From Chryseobacterium cheonjiense (GTDB lineage Bacteria > Bacteroidota > Bacteroidia > Flavobacteriales > Weeksellaceae): a stretch of DNA of 64,000 bases. Positions 1 to 6,985 of the stretch are shown piece by piece. The translations under genes and the position numbers were made by a program. The stretch is from NCBI RefSeq assembly GCF_012927265.1, contig NZ_JABBGF010000002.1:806001-870000 (forward strand), read 5' to 3'. Position 1 is the first letter of the stretch. Each line of letters starts with the position of its first letter. Below the pieces are notes generated by a model. The model was not told the origin of the DNA. It ran no database searches and worked only from the letters and a program-made list of their open reading frames with translations.

Positions 1-1
1 G

Positions 2-1045
2 GAAGAAATGCTGCTTTTCGCCTATCTTTGGGCAGTTATTACAGGTATTATGATTCCTGTTCTGTTCAGTTTTAGCCACGCTTCTGAATATTCCGGCTAT
101 CTTATTGCGCTCTCTGTAATGTCTTCACTACTTACGGCTAATATTAATTTGTTTGTAGGGCAGCAGAATATCAAAATGTTTAATGTGTATACGGTTTTAC
201 AACAGGTTGTACATATTATATTCATCATAATCATTGTTTATTTTGTTAAAATTACTTCCGTAAATGCTTATTTTATTGCTCAGATAAGCTGCTTTACACT
301 TTTGTTTATAACCAGTGCCGTTCAATTAACAAGAAAAGCTCATTTTAAAGGGATTTTGCTTTCAAAAAAAATAGCGTTTCAAATGTTCAGTTATGGATGG
401 AAAATACAGCTAAGCACATTTCTGCAGTTCCTGAATAACAGACTTTCATTTTATTTCCTTGAATATTTTAAGGGAATTGTAAGCGTGGGGATTTTTTCTG
501 TAGGAATTGCCTTTTCTGAAGCTGTCTGGACGGTAAGCCGGAGTCTGTCGGTCGTTCTTTACGCCGATGTCATCAATAATACCAATTCTAATGATGCCCT
601 GGAGAAAACAAAAATATCATTACGAATCAGCTTTCTCATTACCCTGCTTTTTATTGGTATGATGCTGATAATTCCTGCGAACTGGTATGCCATGATTTTT
701 GGTAAGGATTTTAGCCAGACAAAAGAAATTGTTCTGTTGCTTTCACCCGGAATTCTGGCCATTGCCGTAAGCAATATTATCGGATATTATTTTGCAGGCA
801 TCAATAAATTAAGAATTTTAAATATTAAATCTTTGGTCGGACTCCTACTTACCATTATTTCATCGTTTTATATTATTCCGAGATGGGGAATCAGGGGAGC
901 CTGTATCATAAATTCCGCTTCATACTGCCTTTCTTCAGGCGTATTATTCTGGAGGTTTTACCGGATAACTGAGTTTCGCATTCGTGATTTTATTCTTTCC
1001 AAAGCCGAAATCAACGTATTGATGAGGAAGCTTGTGAAAAAGTAA
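2..1045 (+). CDS. Polysaccharide flippase-like membrane protein, 5' partial
   Basis: The reading frame is open to the left edge of the window; the first ATG is at 8 but nothing suggests it is the true start. About 345 residues remain, whereas Wzx/MATE-type lipopolysaccharide flippases usually have 420-480, so one or more N-terminal helices probably lie outside. The protein is almost all hydrophobic segments separated by short charged loops (roughly nine to ten helices), ending in a basic tail (RKLVKK). This pattern fits the oligosaccharide flippase (polysaccharide biosynthesis C) family, which moves undecaprenyl-linked sugar units across the inner membrane. The family assignment is inferred from topology and composition; no catalytic motif is diagnostic. 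A surface polysaccharide locus may continue to the left. Confidence 0.7.
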   Translation, partial: EEMLLFAYLWAVITGIMIPVLFSFSHASEYSGYLIALSVMSSLLTANINLFVGQQNIKMFNVYTVLQQVVHIIFIIIIVYFVKITSVNAYFIAQISCFTLLFITSAVQLTRKAHFKGILLSKKIAFQMFSYGWKIQLSTFLQFLNNRLSFYFLEYFKGIVSVGIFSVGIAFSEAVWTVSRSLSVVLYADVINNTNSNDALEKTKISLRISFLITLLFIGMMLIIPANWYAMIFGKDFSQTKEIVLLLSPGILAIAVSNIIGYYFAGINKLRILNIKSLVGLLLTIISSFYIIPRWGIRGACIINSASYCLSSGVLFWRFYRITEFRIRDFILSKAEINVLMRKLVKK

Positions 1046-1125
1046 AGTTAAAATGCCGCCTTTTACAATGCTGTTAAATAATCCTGAACGTCAATAAATC
1101 AGGAGAAATATTAAAAATAAGTTTT

Positions 1126-1133
1126 TATCTTTG
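1126..1133 (+). promoter_or_regulatory. Bacteroidota -7 box (TATCTTTG)
   Basis: TATCTTTG matches the TAnnTTTG -7 consensus of Bacteroidota and ends six bases before the ATG at 1140. Transcription from it would begin almost at the start codon, giving a leaderless or nearly leaderless mRNA. Confidence 0.6.
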
Positions 1134-1139
1134 CGGTAC

Positions 1140-1643
1140 ATGAAGAATATTTTTTTCGGAATTCTGATTATTTTTTGTGCCTTCCTCAGTTGCAGGACAG
1201 GTGACGATGATGTGCAGAATATAGATCAGATCCTGAATATTTATATGAAAAACAAAGCCGGGAGAGATCTTTTTCATCAGAAGAAAGATTTTACCTACTT
1301 CACCTATTCCTTTAATGACACTAATGGAGATAAGGATGTTTCACCGGTAAACAGCAGCCTGCGGGCAACAGCTGATTCTACACTTTTTATAGAATATATC
1401 GCAGGAGCTAAAAGAGTAGGGGTTGACTCATTAAATCCCGATAATAAAATTTACCGTTCTGACATTAAGGTGACGCTCATCAAGAGACTTAACAATACGA
1501 TTTTAGATACGATTCAAGAAAATCTTAAAATCGAGTACAGGATGACGCCGTCCCTGTTCGAAGTCTCGAAAGTATATTATAACGATACCTTAAGATTCAC
1601 AAAACAGGCAGGTTCGCCCAATGTCGTTACAATCGTAAAATAA
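1140..1643 (+). CDS. Small hypothetical lipoprotein
   Basis: A 167-residue protein starting MKNIFFGILIIFCAFLSC, a lipoprotein signal peptide with the lipobox cysteine at residue 18. The frame also opens at a TTG at 1131, but that codon lies inside the -7 box, so the ATG at 1140 is chosen. The mature part is polar, with no recognised catalytic motif; alternating hydrophobic residues in the C-terminal half (for example LKIEYRMTPSLFEVSKVYY) suggest a beta-rich fold. It lies alone between the flippase and serS, and serS has its own promoter. Probably anchored in the outer or inner membrane; function unknown. Confidence 0.75.
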   Translation: MKNIFFGILIIFCAFLSCRTGDDDVQNIDQILNIYMKNKAGRDLFHQKKDFTYFTYSFNDTNGDKDVSPVNSSLRATADSTLFIEYIAGAKRVGVDSLNPDNKIYRSDIKVTLIKRLNNTILDTIQENLKIEYRMTPSLFEVSKVYYNDTLRFTKQAGSPNVVTIVK

Positions 1644-1647
1644 TTTA

Positions 1648-1655
1648 TACATTTG
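1648..1655 (+). promoter_or_regulatory. Promoter -7 box of serS (TACATTTG)
   Basis: TACATTTG matches TAnnTTTG. It starts four bases after the stop of the preceding lipoprotein gene and would give serS a leader of about 50 bases. Confidence 0.5.
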
Positions 1656-1709
1656 CAAAACTGTTGACATTCTGATGTTCAACATTCTAATAACTAACAT
1701 CTAAATAAA

Positions 1710-2978
1710 ATGTTACAAGTCAATTTTTTGCGCGATAATAAAGAGCGCGTTTTAGAGGGTCTTAAAAAAAGACAATTCAGGAATCCTGAGTTGGTAGACG
1801 AAGCTATTGCTACCGACGATGAAAGAAGGAAAATTCAGTTTGAATTGGATTCACAGCTTGCCGAGAGCAACAAAATTTCCAAGGAAATAGGGCTTTTGAT
1901 GAAAGAAGGAAAAAAAGAAGAAGCCGAATCTGCAAAATCTAAAACAGCACAGCTTAAAGAATCGACTTCGGAATTGAAATCCCAGTTAGATGTTAAAGAA
2001 AAGGAACTCATCAATATTTTATATCAGCTTCCGAACATTCCTCATGAAAAGGTAAAAAGCGGAGCTTCAGCAGATGATAATGAAATCATTTATCAATCTC
2101 ACGATGTGGAAGGTCTTGGAGAAGGAGCTATTCCTCACTGGGAGCTGGCGAAAAAATACAACCTTATCGACTTTGAGCTGGGCGTAAAAATTGCCGGTGC
2201 TGGATTTCCTGTATATTTAGGAAAAGGGGCAAGACTTCAGAGAGCTTTGGTTCAGTATTTCCTTGATAAAAATGTTGAAAAAGGATATATGGAAGTTAAC
2301 CCGCCACATGTTGTGAACGAAGCTTCAGGATACGGAACCGGGCAGCTGCCGGATAAAGAAGGACAGATGTATTATATTAACGAAGATAATCTTTACCTAA
2401 TTCCTACAGCAGAAGTGCCGGTTACCAATCTTTACCGTGATGTTTTACTTGAGGAAAAAGATCTTCCGATTATGAATACGGCGTTCTCTCAGTGCTATAG
2501 AAGGGAAGCGGGAAGTTACGGTGCTCACGTAAGAGGGCTGAACCGCCTTCATCAGTTCGAAAAAGTAGAAATTGTAAGAATTGAAAAACCTGAGAATTCT
2601 TATGCTGTTCTGGAAGAAATGGTAGAGCATATCAAAGAAATTCTGAGTGATCTTGAACTTCCGTACCGCGTATTAAGACTTTGCGGCGGAGATACAGGGT
2701 TTGCTTCTGCCATGACCTACGATTTCGAGGTATGGAGCGCAGCCCAGGAGAAATGGCTGGAGGTAAGTTCTGTCTCTAATTTTGAAACATTCCAGGCTAA
2801 CAGATTAAAATGCCGTTACAAAACAGACGGAAAATCTCGGCTTGTACACACCTTAAACGGTTCTGCAATGGCACTGCCGAGAATTATGGCAGCTTTGCTG
2901 GAGAATAATCAGACCGAGGATGGAATTAAGCTTCCGAAGAAAATTGCAGAGTATGCAAGATTTGATATGATTAATTAA
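1710..2978 (+). CDS. serS: Seryl-tRNA synthetase
   Basis: Class II aminoacyl-tRNA synthetase that charges tRNA-Ser (and tRNA-Sec where present). At 422 residues it has the normal length. Residues about 1-105 are the charged, helical tRNA-binding coiled coil (MLQVNFLRDNKERVLEGLKKR...). The catalytic domain follows, with motif 2 near CYRREAGSYGAHVRGLNR and motif 3 near the end (LNGSAMALPRIMAALLENNQ). The TAEVPVTNLY segment forms the serine and ATP pocket. It starts at the ATG that follows an A-rich stretch; no Shine-Dalgarno sequence is visible, which is usual in this phylum. Monocistronic, with its own promoter and a hairpin terminator downstream. Confidence 0.97.
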   Translation: MLQVNFLRDNKERVLEGLKKRQFRNPELVDEAIATDDERRKIQFELDSQLAESNKISKEIGLLMKEGKKEEAESAKSKTAQLKESTSELKSQLDVKEKELINILYQLPNIPHEKVKSGASADDNEIIYQSHDVEGLGEGAIPHWELAKKYNLIDFELGVKIAGAGFPVYLGKGARLQRALVQYFLDKNVEKGYMEVNPPHVVNEASGYGTGQLPDKEGQMYYINEDNLYLIPTAEVPVTNLYRDVLLEEKDLPIMNTAFSQCYRREAGSYGAHVRGLNRLHQFEKVEIVRIEKPENSYAVLEEMVEHIKEILSDLELPYRVLRLCGGDTGFASAMTYDFEVWSAAQEKWLEVSSVSNFETFQANRLKCRYKTDGKSRLVHTLNGSAMALPRIMAALLENNQTEDGIKLPKKIAEYARFDMIN

Positions 2979-2992
2979 AATTATATTATACA

Positions 2993-3030
2993 AAAAAGAG
3001 GCTGTTCCTAATGGGGCGGCCTCTCTTATT
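2993..3030. terminator. Hairpin terminator between serS and the safE-like gene
   Basis: GAGGCTGTTCC and GGGGCGGCCTC (2998-3023) pair around a TAAT loop, with A-rich sequence before and T-rich sequence after. The two genes converge here, so it can serve both strands. Confidence 0.7.
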
Positions 3031-3045
3031 ATTTAATTAAATTAA

Positions 3046-3813
3046 TTAATGGCAATTTGTATTAGAATGATTGTGCGTACTATGATCTCCGGGTAAATGA
3101 CAGTCACCCTGATTTTCCTTAGAGATCGTCATCGCTTCTGCTCTTGGAGAGAGATAAGGAATACCCAACTCAAGGCCTCTTACAATAAATAATCCTCCCA
3201 GGATAATCATTACCAACGGGATTACCTTCAGTATTTTTATCCGAAAAGCCTGATTCATGAGATTTCCGACCAAAACTACCGCAAACATGAATGGAAGTGT
3301 TCCCAAACCAAATAAGGCCATATATGAAGCTCCCTGCCATATTCCGCCGCTCGCAAGGCTTGCTGTCAAAGCCATGTAAACCATTCCGCATGGTAGAAAG
3401 CCATTTAGTATTCCGGTTGTAAATCTTGAGCGGTAATCAGCTTTCTGCAACAGTTTGCCCAAATTTGATTTTACTTTGAATAAAAATTTAGAAAAGAAAG
3501 GAACTTTTGAAGCAAAGTCTTTTCCTCCGAATGAAAATACAGCCATTATAATCAACAGTATACCTACAGCAATGGTAAGGTATTTTTGGATACCCGCCAT
3601 CTCAAAGCCCTCCCCGATAATTCCCAGAATTGCTCCCAAAAGAGAGTAGGTAAAAATTCTCCCAAACTGATAGGTGAGATTCTGGAGATAATAATTGGTA
3701 GCCTGCTGTTTTGTTAATCCCATTGAAAGAGCAATAGGGCCGCACATGCCGATACAATGAAAACCGGAAGCAAATCCCAATCCTATAGCCGATACAATAA
3801 GTGCTATTTCCAT
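3046..3813 (-). CDS. TauE/SafE (DsbD_2-type) membrane protein of the cbb3 locus
   Basis: A 255-residue integral membrane protein with about six helices. It opens with a conserved GFHCIGMCGP segment (residues about 17-26), the hallmark of the DsbD_2/SafE-like family found beside ccoG and ccoH in Bacteroidota and Epsilonproteobacteria. The C-terminal 25 residues are rich in Cys and His (DCHLPGDHSTHNHSNTNCH), a likely metal-binding tail. Its start overlaps the end of ccoH by 10 bases, so the two are translationally coupled. Together with the copper ATPase CcoI nearby, this suggests a role in copper handling or redox maturation of the oxidase. The copper role is inference; automatic annotation as a sulfite exporter is probably misleading here. 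Confidence 0.85.
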   Translation of the reverse strand: MEIALIVSAIGLGFASGFHCIGMCGPIALSMGLTKQQATNYYLQNLTYQFGRIFTYSLLGAILGIIGEGFEMAGIQKYLTIAVGILLIIMAVFSFGGKDFASKVPFFSKFLFKVKSNLGKLLQKADYRSRFTTGILNGFLPCGMVYMALTASLASGGIWQGASYMALFGLGTLPFMFAVVLVGNLMNQAFRIKILKVIPLVMIILGGLFIVRGLELGIPYLSPRAEAMTISKENQGDCHLPGDHSTHNHSNTNCH

Positions 3814-4256
3814 ATCACATCATAATCCATTCTGTAATCTGTTTTGTCTTTGGTCCAATTCAATCGTAAGGTGTAATTTCCCATTTTCAGTACCTGAGCC
3901 GGGATAATAAATGATTTGTTGGCGTCCATCTGCACAGATTTGTGTATATCTAAATTCTGATCGTCGGTTCTGTTTAAAACAAATTTTACCGTTGTATTGG
4001 AGTTATCATAATCTTTCGGGAATGTAATTTTGATCCCGTTTTTGTCTTGGCTGTAGACAGGCTTTTCCTGTAAAGTATCGGCTCTTTTTTTGGCATCGAT
4101 AACATCCTGATATTTTAATTCTTCTTCATAATAATTATCCGTTACCATTTCGGAGTTTTTCTGTCCGTTCGGAAAAAGGAATAACATGGAAAGTATAAAG
4201 ATCATGAAAGCGGCTAATGCTATTACAACACCGTGTCCCCAAGTGAATTTTTTCAT
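3804..4256 (-). CDS. ccoH: CcoH/FixH family cbb3 oxidase assembly protein
   Basis: A 150-residue protein starting MKKFTWGHG, with one N-terminal membrane helix (residues about 7-27) and a periplasmic domain, the FixH layout. The frame opens ten codons earlier at a TTG (4286), but that extension lies inside an intergenic hairpin, so the ATG at 4256 is chosen. CcoH family proteins interact with CcoN/CcoP and are needed for stable cbb3 assembly. Its last bases overlap the start of the SafE-like gene. The hairpin between ccoG and ccoH may reduce or tune expression of this distal pair relative to the structural subunits. Confidence 0.88.
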   Translation of the reverse strand: MKKFTWGHGVVIALAAFMIFILSMLFLFPNGQKNSEMVTDNYYEEELKYQDVIDAKKRADTLQEKPVYSQDKNGIKITFPKDYDNSNTTVKFVLNRTDDQNLDIHKSVQMDANKSFIIPAQVLKMGNYTLRLNWTKDKTDYRMDYDVIWK

Positions 4257-4278
4257 TTCGAAATTTATATATTTTAAA

Positions 4279-4312
4279 AGCCTCAATTCTGCTCAATACA
4301 GATATTGAGGCT
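4279..4312 (-). terminator. Intra-operon hairpin between ccoG and ccoH
   Basis: On the minus strand AGCCTCAAT and ATTGAGGCT form a 9-bp perfect stem with a 16-base loop, followed by TTTTAAAA. It could be a partial terminator or an mRNA-stability element setting the level of ccoH and safE. Confidence 0.5.
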
Positions 4313-4318
4313 CTGATA

Positions 4319-5773
4319 TTAGAATTGTAGTTTAAAAGGTCCTTCAAAATAAGTCTGGTAAGAATCTACCAGTTTTCCGCTCATATCATACACACCGATC
4401 ATGATGTTCTGTTTAGAAAGATTCATTTCACTTTCCGGGAAGCTGATATTAACGGTTCCTTTAGTAATCTTATCTCGGTCAACCGTAATTTTGCTTGACG
4501 CGCTGTAGATAACTTCTCCATGTTTTGGCTCAATTACTTTAATGGTTACAACCTTCTTCTCATTAGTCTTATTAAGGAAAGTATAATTGTAGGTATTGGT
4601 AATTTTGCCGTCTCTTACAAAGAATGTACTTCCGGCAGGCTTAATGAATTTAGCTTCCATCTCGCCACGGTTATACAGAAGATATCCCAGAAAACCGGTT
4701 AGCAATACAAGAATCAAGGCAAATCCTTTCATTCTTCCTGTAAATTTAAACTTGGTTTCTTTTTCTATCTCGTTTTCTGTAGCATATCGAATTAGCCCTT
4801 TTGGAAGCCCAACTTTTTCCATTACCTCGTCACAGGCATCAATACAGGCTGTACAGTTTACACATTCCAGCTGCTGTCCATCTCTGATATCAATTCCGGT
4901 AGGGCAAACCACCACGCACTGATGACAGTCGATACAATCGCCTTTTCCGGCTGCTTTACGATCTTCTCCTTTTCTCCATTTTGCTCTGTTTTCTCCTCTT
5001 TTAAAATCGTAAAAAACGTTAACGGTATCTTTATCAATAAGAACACCTTGTAGTCTTCCGTAAGGACAAACCAAAGTACAAACCTGTTCTCTAAACCATG
5101 CAAATACAAAATAAAATGCTGCTGTAAGCAAAATCATGACAATGAAATTGGTAGGATGAGCAAATGGTCCTTCCGAAACGATTCTGAAAACCTCCTCATA
5201 TCCTACGATATACATAAACATGAAATGGGTAATGATTAAGGAAATGATAATATAAACGGTCCATTTCAAACCCCTTTTCCAGATTTTCTCAGTATTCCAT
5301 TCCTGTCTGTCCAGCTTCATCTGCTTGTTTCTGTCTCCCTCAATTGCATATTCTATTTTACGGAAAATCATTTCAAGGAAAATTGTCTGAGGGCATATCC
5401 ACCCGCAGAAAATTCTACCGAAAGCAATCGTAAATACAATAATAAAAATAAGAGAAGCAATGGCTCCCAATGTAAGGATGAAAAAATCCTGAGGATAGAA
5501 AGGCTGTCCGAAAATGAAAAACTCTCTATCAATTACATTAAATAAGATAAGCGGATTGCCATTGATTTTGATAAATGGTACCGAGAAATAAATTAATAAT
5601 AAAATACAGCTTACAAGATACCTGTAGTTGGTATACTTTCCTCTAGGCTTTCTGGGATATACCCATTTTCTTTTTCCGGACTGATCCATCGTGCCTATAG
5701 AATCTCTGTAAGTTTCAGGGTCCAGAACCTGGCCCTGTCCGCCCCGTGCTTCTATTTCTTCTATGTCTGACAT
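4319..5773 (-). CDS. ccoG: CcoG, polyferredoxin for cbb3 oxidase maturation
   Basis: A 484-residue membrane iron-sulfur protein. Four or five helices (residues about 50-225, plus one near 350) flank two 4Fe-4S ferredoxin motifs at about residues 265-310: CIDCHQCVVVCP and CVNCTACIDAC. The C-terminal region is an Ig-like periplasmic domain (residues about 370-484), the FixG C-terminal fold. CcoG (RdxA/FixG) is known to reduce Cu(II) for insertion into the CuB site of cbb3 oxidases. It lies between ccoP and ccoH, the usual order. The start MSDIEEIEARGGQ is the first ATG after a hairpin-containing gap of 98 bases. Confidence 0.95.
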   Translation of the reverse strand: MSDIEEIEARGGQGQVLDPETYRDSIGTMDQSGKRKWVYPRKPRGKYTNYRYLVSCILLLIYFSVPFIKINGNPLILFNVIDREFFIFGQPFYPQDFFILTLGAIASLIFIIVFTIAFGRIFCGWICPQTIFLEMIFRKIEYAIEGDRNKQMKLDRQEWNTEKIWKRGLKWTVYIIISLIITHFMFMYIVGYEEVFRIVSEGPFAHPTNFIVMILLTAAFYFVFAWFREQVCTLVCPYGRLQGVLIDKDTVNVFYDFKRGENRAKWRKGEDRKAAGKGDCIDCHQCVVVCPTGIDIRDGQQLECVNCTACIDACDEVMEKVGLPKGLIRYATENEIEKETKFKFTGRMKGFALILVLLTGFLGYLLYNRGEMEAKFIKPAGSTFFVRDGKITNTYNYTFLNKTNEKKVVTIKVIEPKHGEVIYSASSKITVDRDKITKGTVNISFPESEMNLSKQNIMIGVYDMSGKLVDSYQTYFEGPFKLQF

Positions 5774-5796
5774 ATGTACTAGTATTTAAAAAAGAA

Positions 5797-5843
5797 AAAA
5801 CATAATTCGTTACTATTTTTAAGGTAATAACAAATTATGTTTT
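5797..5843 (-). terminator. Hairpin between ccoP and ccoG
   Basis: Two 16-base arms (5797-5812 and 5828-5843), both containing CATAATT/AATTATG, pair with one G-U wobble on the minus strand and are followed by a T-rich run. It resembles a terminator; downstream ccoG would then depend on readthrough or an unseen promoter. Confidence 0.45.
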
Positions 5844-5871
5844 TCATATGTTTCTAATTTTTTTGTTAAAA

Positions 5872-6753
5872 TTATTCTTTCTCCCAATGCGCTTCAGTTC
5901 CCTGAGGAGCTGCGCCACCCTGAGCCGGTGTTACCGGAGGTAATTCCTGGTTGATGTGATATACATACGCTGCAATCTTTTCAATTTCAGCACCGGAAAC
6001 CTCTCCGTTCTTACCGAACGCTCTCATCGCAGGATTGGTAGGAGATCCGTTCCAGTCCATGTGGAATACATTTTTAAATAATGTTTTTTCCGGCTGGTTG
6101 ATCCAGTAATTATCCGTAAGGTTCGGACCGATACCACCACCACCGTCTTCCTTGTGACAAGATGCACAGTTCGTTTTAAAGAGTTCTTTACCTTCTGCAA
6201 TATTATCAGCTGAATACTTAGCTGTTTCAATAGTTACAGGAGGCTGTGTCTTCTGATATTCTTCAATGCTGGCCAACTGCTCTTTATATTCTTTTTCATA
6301 TTCTGTTAATGGATGAGCAAAATCGGTGAAAGAATATGCTGCAACATACACAATACAAAAAGCGGTCCCAAAATAGAACAAACCTACCCACCATTTCGGC
6401 AATTGGTTGTCCAATTCCATAATCCCGTCGAAACCATGGTCAATAAGGATGTCCTTCTCTTCAGCAGCAGACTGTTTTTTAAATGCAGCCTGATATAACC
6501 TTGTTAAATAAGGAACTTTCTTCTCTGCCAGATAAGCAGCCTTCTCTTCAGGAGATAGTTTTTTGAATTTGTTATTCTCAATAAGATCTCCGATAGCACT
6601 GTGAATGTATGCCAAAATACCGCCAATCACTACAGTTCCCCAGAAGTAAGGTGAGCCCAGGAACTCATAACTCTGTACAAACAGATAATAAAAAACTATT
6701 AAAAGTCCGATTATTATTAGGATGTTTACAAAAACCGGTGTTCTTTGTTTCAT
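5872..6753 (-). CDS. ccoP: Cytochrome c oxidase subunit CcoP, single-haem form
   Basis: A 293-residue subunit of the cbb3 oxidase. Two helices (about 8-45) begin the protein and a third precedes the periplasmic part (about 122-142). The haem-binding site is CASCH at residues 196-200, followed by GGGGIGPNLTDNYW and a methionine-containing C-terminal half. Proteobacterial CcoP carries two CXXCH motifs; only one is present here, as is common in Bacteroidota. The last 25 residues are Pro/Ala/Gly-rich. It delivers electrons from the quinol:cytochrome c pool to CcoO/CcoN. The gap to ccoQ is 10 bases. Confidence 0.95.
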   Translation of the reverse strand: MKQRTPVFVNILIIIGLLIVFYYLFVQSYEFLGSPYFWGTVVIGGILAYIHSAIGDLIENNKFKKLSPEEKAAYLAEKKVPYLTRLYQAAFKKQSAAEEKDILIDHGFDGIMELDNQLPKWWVGLFYFGTAFCIVYVAAYSFTDFAHPLTEYEKEYKEQLASIEEYQKTQPPVTIETAKYSADNIAEGKELFKTNCASCHKEDGGGGIGPNLTDNYWINQPEKTLFKNVFHMDWNGSPTNPAMRAFGKNGEVSGAEIEKIAAYVYHINQELPPVTPAQGGAAPQGTEAHWEKE

Positions 6754-6763
6754 AATAAGTAGG

Positions 6764-6967
6764 TTAATTTTTTAAATTAAAATTATCATCATCCTGATCG
6801 TCACTCAGAGGAGCTTCTTCTTCTTCCTTGTAAAACTTTTTAGGTCTGCTAAAAACATATATTACAAGTGCTACGAAGAACAGCATAAAGAAAATCAGAG
6901 CCAAGGTCTGGTAAAAGCCAGCATTGTCCGTATTGGATAATATGTCTTTAAAGTTCTGAGGTATCAT
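6764..6967 (-). CDS. ccoQ: CcoQ/FixQ small cbb3 subunit
   Basis: A 67-residue protein with one membrane helix (TLALIFFMLFFVALVIYVF, residues about 22-40) followed by RPKKFYKEEEEAPLSDDQDDD, an acidic cytoplasmic tail. Size, topology and position between ccoNO and ccoP identify it as CcoQ, which stabilises the oxidase complex. The sequence itself is too short to be diagnostic; context carries the call. Confidence 0.85.
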   Translation of the reverse strand: MIPQNFKDILSNTDNAGFYQTLALIFFMLFFVALVIYVFSRPKKFYKEEEEAPLSDDQDDDNFNLKN

Positions 6968-6985
6968 GATGGGAACTTTTTAATG

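Noticed and set aside
559-774. Minus-strand frame inside the flippase gene, and many similar antisense frames elsewhere
   Set aside because: Opposite-strand shadows of well-supported genes with no promoter or domain evidence.
3046-3813. True sulfite exporter role for the TauE/SafE-like gene
   Set aside because: Gene coupling to ccoH and the Cys/His tail point to metal or redox service of the oxidase instead.
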